The position numbers and the translations under genes are program-made. A stretch of DNA of 42,087 nucleotides, taken from positions 1 to 42,087 of the forward strand of contig JABAQT010000086.1 of assembly GCA_019187195.1 (NCBI GenBank), written 5' to 3'. Positions 8,879-17,860 of the stretch are shown in pieces; positions within the stretch are counted from its first letter, which is position 1, and each line of letters opens with the position of its first letter. Under the pieces are notes generated by a model, which saw nothing but the letters and a program-made list of their open reading frames with translations, had not been told where the DNA came from and made no database searches. This stretch comes from Bryobacteraceae bacterium (GTDB lineage Bacteria; Acidobacteriota; Terriglobia; Bryobacterales; Bryobacteraceae).

Positions 8879-9361
8879 ATGGAGTTGAAAGCGGTTCGCC
8901 TGCAGATCCCCGCGGGCGCAAACATCATTCTCGGCCAATCCCACTTCATCAAGACAGTGGAGGACCTTTACGAGGCCATCGTCAACACGGCGCCGCACAT
9001 GAAGTTCGGCATTGCCTTCAACGAAGCCTCGGGAGCGTGCCTCACCCGAGTCGAAGGCAATGACGAGGAGATGAAATCCGCCGCCATCCAGAACGCTTCC
9101 GCCATCGCCGCCGGGCACACTTTCATCATCGTCATGAAGGAAGGGTTCCCCATTAACATCCTCGGCCGCGTCAAGGACGTCCCCGAGGTGGTCGCCGTAT
9201 TTTGCGCCACCGCCAATCCGGTGGAAGTGATCCTCGCCGAAACGGCGCAGGGGCGTGGCATTCTCGGCGTCATCGACGGCGAACCGCCCAAGGGCGTCGA
9301 AGACGAATCCGGCCGAGAATGGCGTCACGGCCTCCTCAGAAAGATTGGGTACAAACGATGA
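8879..9361 (+). CDS. Adenosine-specific kinase (PF04008 family)
   Basis: This 160-residue protein matches the adenosine-specific kinase family known from archaeal and bacterial genomes. It has the GQSHFIKTVEDLYEA segment near residue 20, the FGIAFNEASG stretch and the GRGILGVIDG motif near the C-terminus. Family members bind adenosine or AMP, but their cellular role is poorly defined. The reading frame is open further upstream, but conservation starts at the ATG at 8879, and an earlier start would run into rnr. The stop overlaps the start of the next gene by four bases (ATGA), so kinase and epimerase-like protein are probably made together. Confidence 0.88.
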   Translation: MELKAVRLQIPAGANIILGQSHFIKTVEDLYEAIVNTAPHMKFGIAFNEASGACLTRVEGNDEEMKSAAIQNASAIAAGHTFIIVMKEGFPINILGRVKDVPEVVAVFCATANPVEVILAETAQGRGILGVIDGEPPKGVEDESGREWRHGLLRKIGYKR

Positions 9362-10380
9362 TAATCACCTCCGAACAGGAACTCGATGAAGTCCTCTCCC
9401 GGCCGTCGAAGGCCGATTGTGATCTGATGGCCGGCCTCGAGGGCCCGCTCATCATCCTCGGAGCCGGCGGGAAGATGGGGCCGACCCTCGCCCGCCGCGC
9501 GGCCCGGGCAGCCGTGGAAGCGCGCGCCTCCTCCCAGGTGATCGCCGTCTCCCGCTACTCGACGAATGAGGTGCGGGAAGGCCTTGAAAAGTGGGGCGTG
9601 CAAACCATCAGCGCGGACCTCCTCGACCGCGAACAGCTTGCGATGCTCCCCGATTCATCGAACGTCATTTACATGGCCGCCCGCAAGTTCGGCTCGACCG
9701 GCTCGGAATACCTCACCTGGGGCATGAATGCCTGGCTCCCCGGCATTGTCGCCGAGCGCTACCGCAAAGCGCGCATTGTCGGCATGTCCAGCGGCAATGT
9801 CTATCCCTTCGTGCCGGTCGCCTCCGGCGGAGCAACCGAGCTGACGCCGCCCGTGCCGGTGGGCGAATACGGCCAGTCCGCTCTCGCCCGCGAGCGCATC
9901 TTCCATTTCTTCTCCCTGCGCTACGGTACCCCAGTCTCGATCGTGCGTCTCAATTATGCCGTCGAACTGCGCTATGGAGTGCTGCTGGACATCGGCCTCG
10001 CCGTCTTCGAGCGCCGTCCCATCGACCTCGGCATGGGAAGCGTCAACGTCATCTGGCAAGGCGATGCCAACTCCATCATCCTCCGCAGCCTCGATCTCGC
10101 CTCCTCCCCGCCGGCGGTCTTGAACCTCACCGGACCCGAAACATTATCGGTGCGCTACGTAGCGGAACAATTCGGCCGTCATTTCGGCATCGATCCTGAA
10201 TTCACGGGGCGCGAAAGCGACAACGCGCTGCTCAACAATGCCGCCCGCTGCCATCGCCTCTTCGGCTATCCCTCCGTTACTCCCGGCGAGTTGATCGAAT
10301 GTACCGCCCAGTGGATCGGCATGGGCGGATCCACGCACGGCAAGCCCACCAAGTTCGCCGTCCGCGACGGGCGCTTCTGA
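9358..10380 (+). CDS. NAD(P)-dependent epimerase/dehydratase-like protein lacking the catalytic Lys
   Basis: This 340-residue extended-SDR-like protein has the Rossmann nucleotide loop LGAGGKMG (about 31-38) and the active-site Ser region GMSSGNVYP. The usual YxxxK motif reads YGQSA, with Ala where Lys is expected, so normal epimerase or dehydrogenase chemistry may be lost or changed. The C-terminal half has the NLTGPETLSVRYVAEQFG type of segment seen in sugar-nucleotide epimerases. It overlaps the adenosine-specific kinase by four bases, which suggests a nucleotide- or nucleotide-sugar-related role (inference). The ATG at 9358 is preferred over an upstream in-frame start that would overlap the kinase by about 160 bases. 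Confidence 0.85.
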   Translation: MIITSEQELDEVLSRPSKADCDLMAGLEGPLIILGAGGKMGPTLARRAARAAVEARASSQVIAVSRYSTNEVREGLEKWGVQTISADLLDREQLAMLPDSSNVIYMAARKFGSTGSEYLTWGMNAWLPGIVAERYRKARIVGMSSGNVYPFVPVASGGATELTPPVPVGEYGQSALARERIFHFFSLRYGTPVSIVRLNYAVELRYGVLLDIGLAVFERRPIDLGMGSVNVIWQGDANSIILRSLDLASSPPAVLNLTGPETLSVRYVAEQFGRHFGIDPEFTGRESDNALLNNAARCHRLFGYPSVTPGELIECTAQWIGMGGSTHGKPTKFAVRDGRF

Positions 10381-10391
10381 ACGTCCAGCCG

Positions 10392-11501
10392 CTACCGCTT
10401 CCGCCCCGCCCGATATCCCCGCCACACGTACTCGAGGGCTTCCGGAAGCGTCTGCTGCTTCACCGCCCGGTCCGAATGCCTGGCGTTCACCGCGAAGACA
10501 AACTGGTAGTGATACCCCTTGGCGGCCAACTCTCTTGCCATGTTCTCGTTCGCCAGCACCCAGTCGTGGTAGTTGTCGCGCGGAATCAGAATGTCGCGGT
10601 CACCCACCTCCATCCAGATGCGGATCGGCTTGCGCGGGCTGTTCGGGATGAGACGTTCGTGGAACTCCCAGGCGCCGTGCGGCGTCTCGGGGTTCACCGG
10701 CCATTGCTGATTCACGTACGTTCCCGAATAGGTCAGCACGCGGTGGTACCACTCCGGGTGATACCACGCCATGATTAGCGCGCACGAACCTCCGGAACTG
10801 CTGCCCATGGTCGCGCGCCCGTCCGGGTCCTTCGTCAACTTCACCTTGTACTGGTTTTCCACCAGCGGCAGCACTTCCTGTTCGACAAACTCGGCGTACT
10901 TGCCCGACATCGTGTCGTACTCGAGTCCCCGCTCACTGCCCTGCGCGTCTCCCCCGCCGCTCCCGATCGAGATGGCGATCATCACCGGCACGCGCCGTTG
11001 CGCGATCAGATTGTCCAACGCCGTGAACAGCAGATTGTCGGGTCCGTCCGCGCCCACGATAAACGGCGCTTCCCTGCCTCTAACGTATTGCTTCGGTACA
11101 TAGACAGTCACCTTGCGCGTATAGGGCGCCGCATGACTCGAGACGATCACCTTCGAGGGATCCGCCGGATCCGGTTGCGGATAGGTGTTCGCCTCGCGCG
11201 CAATTCCCGGATAATACCGGCTGCCGGCGGATTCCATCGTGAACGTGTAGACATCCCCCCGCGGCACGCCTTCCCGCACCGTCATCTCCGGCGCGGGGTT
11301 GTGCGTCGGTCCGAGAATGTAGTTCCCGTCCTTCAGGGGAGGGTTGACCCCATCGGGCAGTTGTGTTGCCTTTACATAGCCCGGCGTATGGGGATCACGC
11401 GTGGGACGCTGGATTACCGGAGCCTGGGCATGCATCACCCCGGGAGCGGTCATGGCGCCCAGAACCACAACCGTCGAGAGACGGAACAGGAAACCCTTCA
11501 T
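10392..11501 (-). CDS. Secreted esterase, enterochelin esterase/esterase D-like
   Basis: This 369-residue protein has a signal peptide (MKGFLFRLSTVVVLGAMTAP, with MHAQA at the likely cleavage site). A C-terminal alpha/beta hydrolase of the PF00756 type follows, with the nucleophile elbow MGSSSGG (Ser about 235). The expected acid and His lie in GDRDILIPRDNYH and NARHSDRAV. The preceding 100 residues resemble the beta-sandwich that precedes Fes-like esterase domains. It probably cleaves an ester outside the cytoplasm; the substrate cannot be told from sequence. It lies 60 bases downstream of the FtsB/DivIC-like gene on the same strand. A TAAGAT hexamer nine bases before the ATG may be its own promoter. 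Confidence 0.88.
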   Translation of the reverse strand: MKGFLFRLSTVVVLGAMTAPGVMHAQAPVIQRPTRDPHTPGYVKATQLPDGVNPPLKDGNYILGPTHNPAPEMTVREGVPRGDVYTFTMESAGSRYYPGIAREANTYPQPDPADPSKVIVSSHAAPYTRKVTVYVPKQYVRGREAPFIVGADGPDNLLFTALDNLIAQRRVPVMIAISIGSGGGDAQGSERGLEYDTMSGKYAEFVEQEVLPLVENQYKVKLTKDPDGRATMGSSSGGSCALIMAWYHPEWYHRVLTYSGTYVNQQWPVNPETPHGAWEFHERLIPNSPRKPIRIWMEVGDRDILIPRDNYHDWVLANENMARELAAKGYHYQFVFAVNARHSDRAVKQQTLPEALEYVWRGYRAGRKR

Positions 11502-11561
11502 TGACCACCGATCTTATCTCAAATGGCGGGCCGTGACTATTCCGCGCCGCCCGCCCGGTCA

Positions 11562-11873
11562 CTATGGATTGGAATCGCCGGCGGGATCCGGCTTGTGCGG
11601 AATGATGAACGTGGTCTCGCCCGGACGCAGCATCTTCAGCCGCTTGCGAATCTCCAACTCCTGTTCGGCTGGCGAATCCTTCAGCCGTTGGATACGCGCC
11701 GCGCGCTGCTCGACATCGCGCTCCAGTTCGGCGTTGCGCAACTGCATCCGGCGGATTTCCTGCCAGGTCTCGCGCAACGCGGGCCAACCTTGCGGAGCAC
11801 TGAGGAAAAAGTAAACGTAGACGCCGCACAGCGTCACTACGCTCAGAAATCCGGCTTTTTGAAGGGCTGACAT
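11562..11873 (-). CDS. FtsB/DivIC-like septum formation initiator protein
   Basis: This 103-residue bitopic protein has one N-terminal membrane segment (about 8-26), a coiled coil (about 38-72, rich in Arg, Glu and Leu) and a short conserved tail in the form KMLRPGETTFIIP. That is the signature of FtsB/DivIC proteins, which link FtsL and FtsQ in the division complex. No ftsL is adjacent. It is divergent from cutA with a 67-base gap. The symbol is left blank because FtsB and DivIC cannot be separated here. Confidence 0.85.
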   Translation of the reverse strand: MSALQKAGFLSVVTLCGVYVYFFLSAPQGWPALRETWQEIRRMQLRNAELERDVEQRAARIQRLKDSPAEQELEIRKRLKMLRPGETTFIIPHKPDPAGDSNP

Positions 11874-11927
11874 CAGGTTTCCAAATGCTCTTATCTAATG
11901 TTTATAACTCTTTTGAACCGCTTTGGC

Positions 11928-11933
11928 TACACT
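11928..11933 (+). promoter_or_regulatory. TANNNT box (TACACT) 7 nt before cutA
   Basis: TACACT is followed by gaaatgc and the ATG at 11941. No Shine-Dalgarno sequence precedes the ATG. It belongs to the set of candidate leaderless promoters. Confidence 0.45.
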
Positions 11934-11940
11934 GAAATGC

Positions 11941-12273
11941 ATGTCCGCGAGACTTGTCGTCCTGTGCGCCTCGAATTCCGAAGAGGAAGCGCGGCGCATT
12001 GCCCGCGCCGTCGTCGGCAAACAGTTGGCCGCCTGCGTGAACATCGTGCCCGGCGCAACCAGCATCTATCGCTGGGAAGGCGCCATCGAGGAGGCTTCCG
12101 AATGGCTCCTCCTGATGAAGACAACCGCCGCCGCCTATCCCCACCTCGAGCGGGAAATCCGCGCGCTCCACTCCTATTCGGTGCCGGAAATCATCGCGCT
12201 CCCCATCGAGCGCGGAGCGGAGTCCTACCTCTCCTGGATGGACGCCGGGACGGTAACCGGAGACGCCACCTGA
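11941..12273 (+). CDS. cutA: CutA divalent-cation tolerance family protein
   Basis: This 110-residue protein has the CutA1 core: CVNIVPGATSIYRWEG (about 32-47) and the LHSYSVPEIIALPI segment (about 77-90). CutA proteins form very stable trimers related to PII signalling proteins and have been linked to copper tolerance, though the exact role is debated. A TTG start 18 bases upstream is in frame, but the ATG at 11941 matches family length and sits 7 bases after a TACACT box. It is a cytoplasmic protein followed by an MFS transporter gene 78 bases later. Confidence 0.93.
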   Translation: MSARLVVLCASNSEEEARRIARAVVGKQLAACVNIVPGATSIYRWEGAIEEASEWLLLMKTTAAAYPHLEREIRALHSYSVPEIIALPIERGAESYLSWMDAGTVTGDAT

Positions 12274-12350
12274 TTCCGCCGCTTTCCGCGCCGCCGATGC
12301 GCGGCCGCTTGCATCCTGATCTCCGGCCGTGATGTGATATCCCGAGCAGC

Positions 12351-13667
12351 ATGGCAATTCCAATGTCCGGCAACATGAAGGAGCCGGGGACGCTCCTCAA
12401 ACCTTCGCGCGCGCGCTACTGGGTCATCTTCTTCGCGGTGACGTTGTCCATCCTCGCCTATATTGATCGTGTCTGCATCTCGCAGGCCGCGCCGCTCATC
12501 TCGAAGGATCTCGATTTCGACAAGACCGAAATGGGCCTTGTCTTCGCCGCCTTCGCTCTCGCCTATGCCCTCTTCGAAGTCCCGGGCGGATGGATGGGAG
12601 ACTGGATGGGCCCCCGCAAGGTCCTCATGCGCATCGTCATCTGGTGGTCGGTTTTCACCGCCGCCACCGGCGCCATGTGGAATCTCAGTTCCATGGTCGT
12701 CACCAGGTTCCTGTTCGGCGCGGGTGAAGCCGGCTGCTTCCCGAACCTCACCAAGGCCTTCAGCATCTGGCTGCCCCTCACCGAACGCGTCGCGGCTCAG
12801 GGCATCATGTGGACGTTCGCCCGCTGGGGCGGCGCGTTCACGCCTCCCCTTGTCATCTTCGTCCTCGGCATGATGAGCTGGCACTGGGCATTTGTCGCGT
12901 TCGGGGCGCTCGGCGTCATCTGGGCAGTCTCCTTTTTCATCTGGTTCCGCGACAACCCGAAGGATCATCCGAGCGTCAACGCCGGCGAACTCGAACTGCT
13001 CAGGCACGTCTCGGAAAACGCCGGCAGCCACGGCAATGTCCCCTGGGCGCTGCTGCTCAGGTCCCGCAGCGTCTGGCTTCTCTGGGTACAGTACTTCCTG
13101 CTCTCGTTCCCCTGGTATTTCTACATCACCTGGCTGCCCACCTACCTGCAGGAGGGCCGCCACCTCCCCGCCGCCGAGAGCGCCAATTTCGCCATCCTTC
13201 CCCTGCTGTTCGGCGGTATGGGCTCGCTGTTTTGCGGCTTCATCTCACCGCGAGCGGCGCACCTCGCCGGCAGCGTGAAGCGCGCCCGCCAGATCCTCGG
13301 ATCGTTGGGCTTCCTCGGAGCGGGCATGATGCTCATCCTCTCGATCCAGCTCCGCGACCCGCTCTACGCGATGATCTGCATGGGCCTGGCCAGCTTCTGC
13401 AACGATCTCGTCATGCCCGGCGCCTGGGCGGCCTGCATGGACATCGGCGGCAGCTACGCCGGCACCCTGGCCGGCTCCATGAACATGATGGGCAACCTCG
13501 CCGGCTTCGTCGCTCCCCTCACGGGCGGCCTCCTGCTGGACGTGACCAAACAGCAAACCGGAGTCGCCGACTGGAACCTGTTTCTCTACATGATGGCCGG
13601 CGTCTATCTCCTGGGCACGCTCGTGTGGCCCTTCATCGACCCGGTGAAACCCCTGGAGCAGCGCTAA
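12351..13667 (+). CDS. MFS transporter, anion:cation symporter (ACS) type
   Basis: This 438-residue protein has twelve hydrophobic segments and the hallmarks of the ACS family, including the early YIDRVCISQAAP segment, the GGWMGDWMGPRK loop between helices 2 and 3, and GAGEAGCFPN in helix 4. Relatives take up organic anions such as glucarate, galactonate, hexuronates or phthalate. With enolase-superfamily sugar-acid enzymes at 28-30 kb, a sugar-acid substrate is plausible but unproven. TATCCC lies seven bases before the ATG with a TG two positions ahead, a near match to the start-proximal box. The gene converges with the next gene across 12 bases. Confidence 0.9.
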   Translation: MAIPMSGNMKEPGTLLKPSRARYWVIFFAVTLSILAYIDRVCISQAAPLISKDLDFDKTEMGLVFAAFALAYALFEVPGGWMGDWMGPRKVLMRIVIWWSVFTAATGAMWNLSSMVVTRFLFGAGEAGCFPNLTKAFSIWLPLTERVAAQGIMWTFARWGGAFTPPLVIFVLGMMSWHWAFVAFGALGVIWAVSFFIWFRDNPKDHPSVNAGELELLRHVSENAGSHGNVPWALLLRSRSVWLLWVQYFLLSFPWYFYITWLPTYLQEGRHLPAAESANFAILPLLFGGMGSLFCGFISPRAAHLAGSVKRARQILGSLGFLGAGMMLILSIQLRDPLYAMICMGLASFCNDLVMPGAWAACMDIGGSYAGTLAGSMNMMGNLAGFVAPLTGGLLLDVTKQQTGVADWNLFLYMMAGVYLLGTLVWPFIDPVKPLEQR

Positions 13668-13679
13668 GGGGCAGTTCGC

Positions 13680-14486
13680 TCAGCCCAGGGTAACCCGGAA
13701 ATCCTTCGGGATCTCCCCCAAGGGCGATGCCGCCGCCGCTTCCTCCAGCACTTCCTCGCTCGTCACAAATCGCGCCGCCGGCAGAATTCCCGCCGGTTCG
13801 GGCGACGCCAGAATCGTCACTACGCCGTGTCCGTCCCTGGCCCAGATCCGCTGCAGGATCGCGCCTTCGAGCGGTTCCCTCACAAACCCGGCCAGCATGG
13901 CGTTCGTCGCCGGTGTGCCCACCAGCACCAGGTTTCCCTCCGGCACGCCGGATTCCGCGAACGCGCTCGCCGGCTGCAATCGCAGCGCGGCCCCTCTCCC
14001 TTCAAAGAGCACCGCCAGTTGCACCGCCGCGTATGCCTCCGCGATCAGCATGCCTTCCCCCTCCAGTTCTCCATGAATCAGCAGATTCGTCACCCCCGAG
14101 CGCCAGTACGGAGCCCAGAACTGGTCCAAGGCCCCCGGTGCGGCTTCGGCAATCTGCCGCGGATCGGCCTCGTAGAAGAAGGCGCGAAACTCCCCTTTGG
14201 GAAGGGCCACCCGCAGAGGCTCGCGGCGCCCTTCACCGCGGAAATACGCTTTCAGTTTTTCCCGCACCTCCTCGGCCATCCGGCCCACCAGCGGGTTGCC
14301 GGTTACGTCATAGCCAGGCTCGAGGTTCAACACCGCCACGCCAATGTCATGCTCCCGTAAGTCCGCTGGACCGCCCACGAGCGTCCGGAGGCAGATATAC
14401 TCGAGCAGCTTGCCGTGTTCTTGCGAACCGCGAAATGCCGCGCTCCGCACAATCCGCCGCAGCAGCTCCTCGGGTCCATCCATCAC
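13680..14486 (-). CDS. Protein with the acidobacterial FRxS-LLxYL N-terminal domain
   Basis: This 268-residue protein has an N-terminal domain (about 1-100) with the order RIVRSAAFRGSQEHGKLLEY, LREHDIGVAVL, GYDVTGNPLVGRMAEEVR, LKAYF and then LPKGEF. From general knowledge this matches a domain abundant in Acidobacteria at the front of large TPR or signalling proteins, where it may act in transcriptional regulation or scaffolding. Here only a short alpha/beta tail follows (FWAPYWRSGVTNLLIHGE onward). In longer relatives that tail resembles a ligand-binding module. It overlaps folP by four bases, so the two are co-transcribed. The function is unknown. Confidence 0.8.
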   Translation of the reverse strand: MMDGPEELLRRIVRSAAFRGSQEHGKLLEYICLRTLVGGPADLREHDIGVAVLNLEPGYDVTGNPLVGRMAEEVREKLKAYFRGEGRREPLRVALPKGEFRAFFYEADPRQIAEAAPGALDQFWAPYWRSGVTNLLIHGELEGEGMLIAEAYAAVQLAVLFEGRGAALRLQPASAFAESGVPEGNLVLVGTPATNAMLAGFVREPLEGAILQRIWARDGHGVVTILASPEPAGILPAARFVTSEEVLEEAAAASPLGEIPKDFRVTLG

Positions 14487-15328
14487 ATCTCTCCCCGCGC
14501 GATTGCATCGGCGATGCGCGCGGCCGCCTTCATCTCCCTGACATCATGCACCCGCACCAGGTGCGCGCCCCCCAGGATCGACGCCGTCACCGCCGCCGCC
14601 GTCGCGAACATCGTCTCTTTATCGGTCGCCTGCTGCAGGAAGCCCTTCCGCGAGGGCCCCACCATCACCGGCACCTCGAGTTTCACAATCTGCCCCAGCC
14701 GCGCCAGGACCTGCGTGTTCTCTTCCTTCCGCTTGCCGAATCCCAACCCCGGGTCCACCACAATCCGGGTCTTCTCGACACCCGAGCGCATCGCCCGGTG
14801 CACGCATGCCGCCAGGTCCGCCGCCACCGTCCCCACCGGGTCCTTCAACGGAGGCAGTTTCGCCCACGTCTCGGGCGTTCCCCGCATGTGATTCAGAATC
14901 AGCCCCGCGTCATGCTGCGCCGCCACCTTCCCAATCAGCGGATCAAACGTCAGCGCCGACGGATCATTGATGATCTCCGCCCCGAGCCCCAAGGCTTTCT
15001 CCGCCACCGCCGATTTGTATGTATCCACCGAAACCGGTATCGCCAGTTTCCCCCGCAACCGCTTCAACACCGGAATCAGCCGCCGTAACTCTTCTTCCCC
15101 GGTGATGCGGTGCGAACCCGGCTTGGTCGATTCCGCCCCGATATCCAGAATATCCGCCCCCATCTCTTCCAACTCGAGAGCCCGCGCGTAGGCCCGGTCC
15201 GGCTCGTAATACAGGCCGCCATCGGAGAACGAATCCGGCGTCACGTTCAGCACCGCCATGATCAGCGTGTGCTCGCCAAGCGGCATCTCCCGCTCGCGCA
15301 GTTTCCATATCAATCGTTTTCTTACCAT
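14483..15328 (-). CDS. folP: Dihydropteroate synthase
   Basis: This 281-residue TIM-barrel enzyme condenses 6-hydroxymethyl-7,8-dihydropterin pyrophosphate with p-aminobenzoate in folate synthesis. The motifs present are LNVTPDSFSDGG (about 28-39), DIGAESTKPG (about 61-70), INDPSAL, VDPGLGFGK (about 193-201) and GPSRKGFL. The family's usual INDVS has become INDPS and DIGGEST has become DIGAEST; both are small changes. It lies 22 bases downstream of the MacB-type permease gene on the same strand and overlaps the acidobacterial-domain gene by four bases. No other folate gene is in the window. Confidence 0.95.
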   Translation of the reverse strand: MVRKRLIWKLREREMPLGEHTLIMAVLNVTPDSFSDGGLYYEPDRAYARALELEEMGADILDIGAESTKPGSHRITGEEELRRLIPVLKRLRGKLAIPVSVDTYKSAVAEKALGLGAEIINDPSALTFDPLIGKVAAQHDAGLILNHMRGTPETWAKLPPLKDPVGTVAADLAACVHRAMRSGVEKTRIVVDPGLGFGKRKEENTQVLARLGQIVKLEVPVMVGPSRKGFLQQATDKETMFATAAAVTASILGGAHLVRVHDVREMKAAARIADAIARGEM

Positions 15329-15350
15329 TCCGTGCTTACTTAAGAAGACC

Positions 15351-16628
15351 TCACTCGTATCTTAGGCACACTATCGGATCCAGATTCGCCGCCCGGTTCG
15401 CCGGGTAGTATCCGAAGAACAAACCCACTCCCACCGACATCGCCACCCCCAGCCCCGCCCACAGCCAACTCACGGTCGCGGGCACCGAAGGCAGCAGCAT
15501 CCGCACCAGCATCGCGATCCCCATGCCCATCGCGATTCCAATTGCTCCGCCGGCGGCGCACATCGTGATCGCCTCGATCAGAAACTGCGCCCTGATGTCG
15601 CTTCGCCGCGCCCCAATCGCCTTTCGCACTCCGATCTCCGCCGTGCGCTCGGTCACCGAAATCAGCATGATGTTCATCACCCCGATCCCCCCCACCAGCA
15701 ACCCAACGGAACTGATGATGAAGGTCAGAATGGCCAGCGCTCCCGTCAACTGGTTCCACATCGAGGACAGAAAATCCGGCGAGGTCAGCTCGAAATCATT
15801 CTCCGCGGCGGGAGGAACCTTGCGAATACGCCGCAGCGCCTGCGACACCTGATCCTGCGCGGTCACGATGCTTTCGTCCGCGGGCACCGTGAACGCCAGC
15901 ACCAGTTCCTTCGCCTCCGGATACCGCTTCCGGAAATCTCCCATCGGAATCAGCGCGAAGTCGTCCGGCCCCGGCCCACCGAACATTCCCGCCTCTCTTT
16001 GCAGTATCCCGATAACCTCGTACAGCTTGCCGTTCAGCCGTACCTGCCTGCCTATCCCGTCCACTGGTCCGAACAGTGAATCCGCGATCGCCGCCCCCAA
16101 CACCACTACCGGCCGCGCGTGCGCGTCATCGGCCCGTGAAATGAATCTTCCCTGCCCGACGGTGAACATGGGAAACGCCTGCGCGTACTCCGGCTCGACG
16201 CCGCGCAGGATCAGCTTTTCCACTCGCGCTCCTTCATACATCACATCGTTGGCCCCCGATCCCGCCATCCCTGGAATCGCCATTCGCGTCCCGAACACCG
16301 TTACAAAACTCACCGCCGGAGCATAGACGGCAATCGCGCGCGCGTCGGAATACTCGAGGAACTTCCGCTGCCGCACCTTCTCCGGCAGGCGGTCGAACGA
16401 CATCGTCCCGGGAGGGAATCGCGTGATGAAATATGTCCGCGATCCGAGCGACTCGACCTTCTCCTGAACGTAACGGTTCAACCCCTGTATGATCGACGCC
16501 ACCGAAATCACCGACGTCACCCCGATCACAATGCCCAGTATCGTCAGCGCCGACCGCACCTTGTGCGCGCGCAGCGTGTCGAACGCCACCAGCATGTTCT
16601 CCCGCAACTCGGCGCGTGTCATGTTCAT
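15351..16628 (-). CDS. MacB/FtsX-type ABC transporter permease (second of pair)
   Basis: This 425-residue permease has one N-terminal membrane segment (about 20-42, SALTILGIVIGVTSVISVAS), a large periplasmic MacB_PCD domain (about 45-270) and three C-terminal membrane segments of the FtsX fold (about 290-415). The family loop ERTAEIGVRKAIGARRSDI is present. The start MNMTRAEL at 16628 is chosen because the frame extending upstream overlaps the preceding permease in another frame and is not permease-like. It is separated from that gene by two bases. No ATPase gene is adjacent. Confidence 0.92.
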   Translation of the reverse strand: MNMTRAELRENMLVAFDTLRAHKVRSALTILGIVIGVTSVISVASIIQGLNRYVQEKVESLGSRTYFITRFPPGTMSFDRLPEKVRQRKFLEYSDARAIAVYAPAVSFVTVFGTRMAIPGMAGSGANDVMYEGARVEKLILRGVEPEYAQAFPMFTVGQGRFISRADDAHARPVVVLGAAIADSLFGPVDGIGRQVRLNGKLYEVIGILQREAGMFGGPGPDDFALIPMGDFRKRYPEAKELVLAFTVPADESIVTAQDQVSQALRRIRKVPPAAENDFELTSPDFLSSMWNQLTGALAILTFIISSVGLLVGGIGVMNIMLISVTERTAEIGVRKAIGARRSDIRAQFLIEAITMCAAGGAIGIAMGMGIAMLVRMLLPSVPATVSWLWAGLGVAMSVGVGLFFGYYPANRAANLDPIVCLRYE

Positions 16629-16630
16629 CG

Positions 16631-17854
16631 CTAGTCCGCTCTCAGCGCCACCACGGGATCGAGACGCGAAGCCTGGATCGCCGGGTAGATCCCGAAGAAC
16701 AATCCGATCGCCGTGCTCAGGAACAGTCCGAACAACACCACCCACGTCTCCACCCGCGCCGGAAACGAGGTCACGGTTCTCACCAGAAACGCGAACAGAA
16801 ACCCCGCCCCGATCCCCACTCCTCCACCAGCCAGGCATTGCAGCAGGCTCTCGCCCAGAAACTGCCGCAGAATATCCATCTCCGTCGCCCCCACGGCCCG
16901 CCGGATCCCGATCTCCTTCTTCCGCTCGGTCACGCTCACCAGCATCACGTTCATGATGACGATTCCGCCCACCATGGCGGAAATCGCGCTCACCATCAGG
17001 AACACGGCGAAGAACGCCGCGCTGATGCTCCGCCATAGCGAAATGTAACTTTCCTTGGTGGCGAAGAAGAAATCGTCCTCGCTGCCCGGAGCCACGTGCC
17101 GCAACATTCGCAGCGCCTGCTTCACTTCGTCCCGTGCCTGCTCGAACCGCGCGCCCTCGCCCGCCTTCACGTTGATGGTCACGCTCGAACGCCGTCCGTT
17201 GATGCGCAGAAACGTCCGCATCGGCAGAATCAGGTACTTGTCCTGATCCTGTCCGAGCAGCGACCCGATCTTTTCGAACACTCCAATCACCAGACAGTCA
17301 ATATTTGATACGTGAATGCTCCGTCCCAGCGGATCGAGCCCCGGAAACAACTGCTCCCGCACGGTATCCCCGATCAGACACACCGGCGAAGCGCGTTGAT
17401 CCTCCGCCGCCGTGAAATAGCGTCCCAACTCCACAGTCCGCGTGTCGATCAGGTACATATTCGCCGTGTGCCCGATGATGTTCACGTCGCTCAACTCCTG
17501 GTCCCCGTGCCGCACGCGGCCCGTAGCCGAGGCGGACGCCCCCACTATTTCGCAATGCCTGCACTTCTCCGCCACCGCCGCCACCTGCTCCACCTCGATC
17601 TTGCGGTACTTGAGCGCCTTCATGATCAGATTGAAGTCCGTCACCGTGAACGGGGTCCGCGCCACCTGAAACACGTTGGTTCCCAGGTTCGCCACCTTCG
17701 TCTCGACGTAGCGGTTCGCCCCCTGCACCAGCGTCATCACCGCGATCAGGGTGGAAACTCCCATCATCAGCCCAAGTATCGTCAGGGCGGCGCGGAGGCG
17801 GTGCGTCTTCAACGCCGACACGGATTGCGCCAGAATATCGCGTGAGGCAATCAA
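16631..17854 (-). CDS. MacB/FtsX-type ABC transporter permease (first of pair)
   Basis: This 407-residue permease has the same architecture as its downstream partner: an N-terminal helix in RAALTILGLMMGVSTLIAVM, a periplasmic MacB_PCD domain, and the loop ERKKEIGIRRAVGATEMDI between C-terminal helices. The frame is open upstream to 18460, but that part overlaps the divergent gene and is not permease-like. The TTG at 17854 gives a family-typical N-terminus and has a TATCCT box six bases upstream. A GTG further upstream cannot be excluded. The pair probably forms a heterodimer that works with a distant MacB-type ATPase (inference). Confidence 0.87.
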   Translation of the reverse strand: MIASRDILAQSVSALKTHRLRAALTILGLMMGVSTLIAVMTLVQGANRYVETKVANLGTNVFQVARTPFTVTDFNLIMKALKYRKIEVEQVAAVAEKCRHCEIVGASASATGRVRHGDQELSDVNIIGHTANMYLIDTRTVELGRYFTAAEDQRASPVCLIGDTVREQLFPGLDPLGRSIHVSNIDCLVIGVFEKIGSLLGQDQDKYLILPMRTFLRINGRRSSVTINVKAGEGARFEQARDEVKQALRMLRHVAPGSEDDFFFATKESYISLWRSISAAFFAVFLMVSAISAMVGGIVIMNVMLVSVTERKKEIGIRRAVGATEMDILRQFLGESLLQCLAGGGVGIGAGFLFAFLVRTVTSFPARVETWVVLFGLFLSTAIGLFFGIYPAIQASRLDPVVALRAD

Positions 17855-17860
17855 TCCTAC

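Noticed and set aside
8842..8952. 37-codon N-terminal extension of RNase R
   Set aside because: It would overlap the adenosine-specific kinase start, and the sequence is not RNase R-like.
16629..17036. N-terminal extension of the second permease
   Set aside because: The extension overlaps the first permease in another frame and is Arg/Gly/Asp-rich junk; the MNMTRAEL start fits the family.
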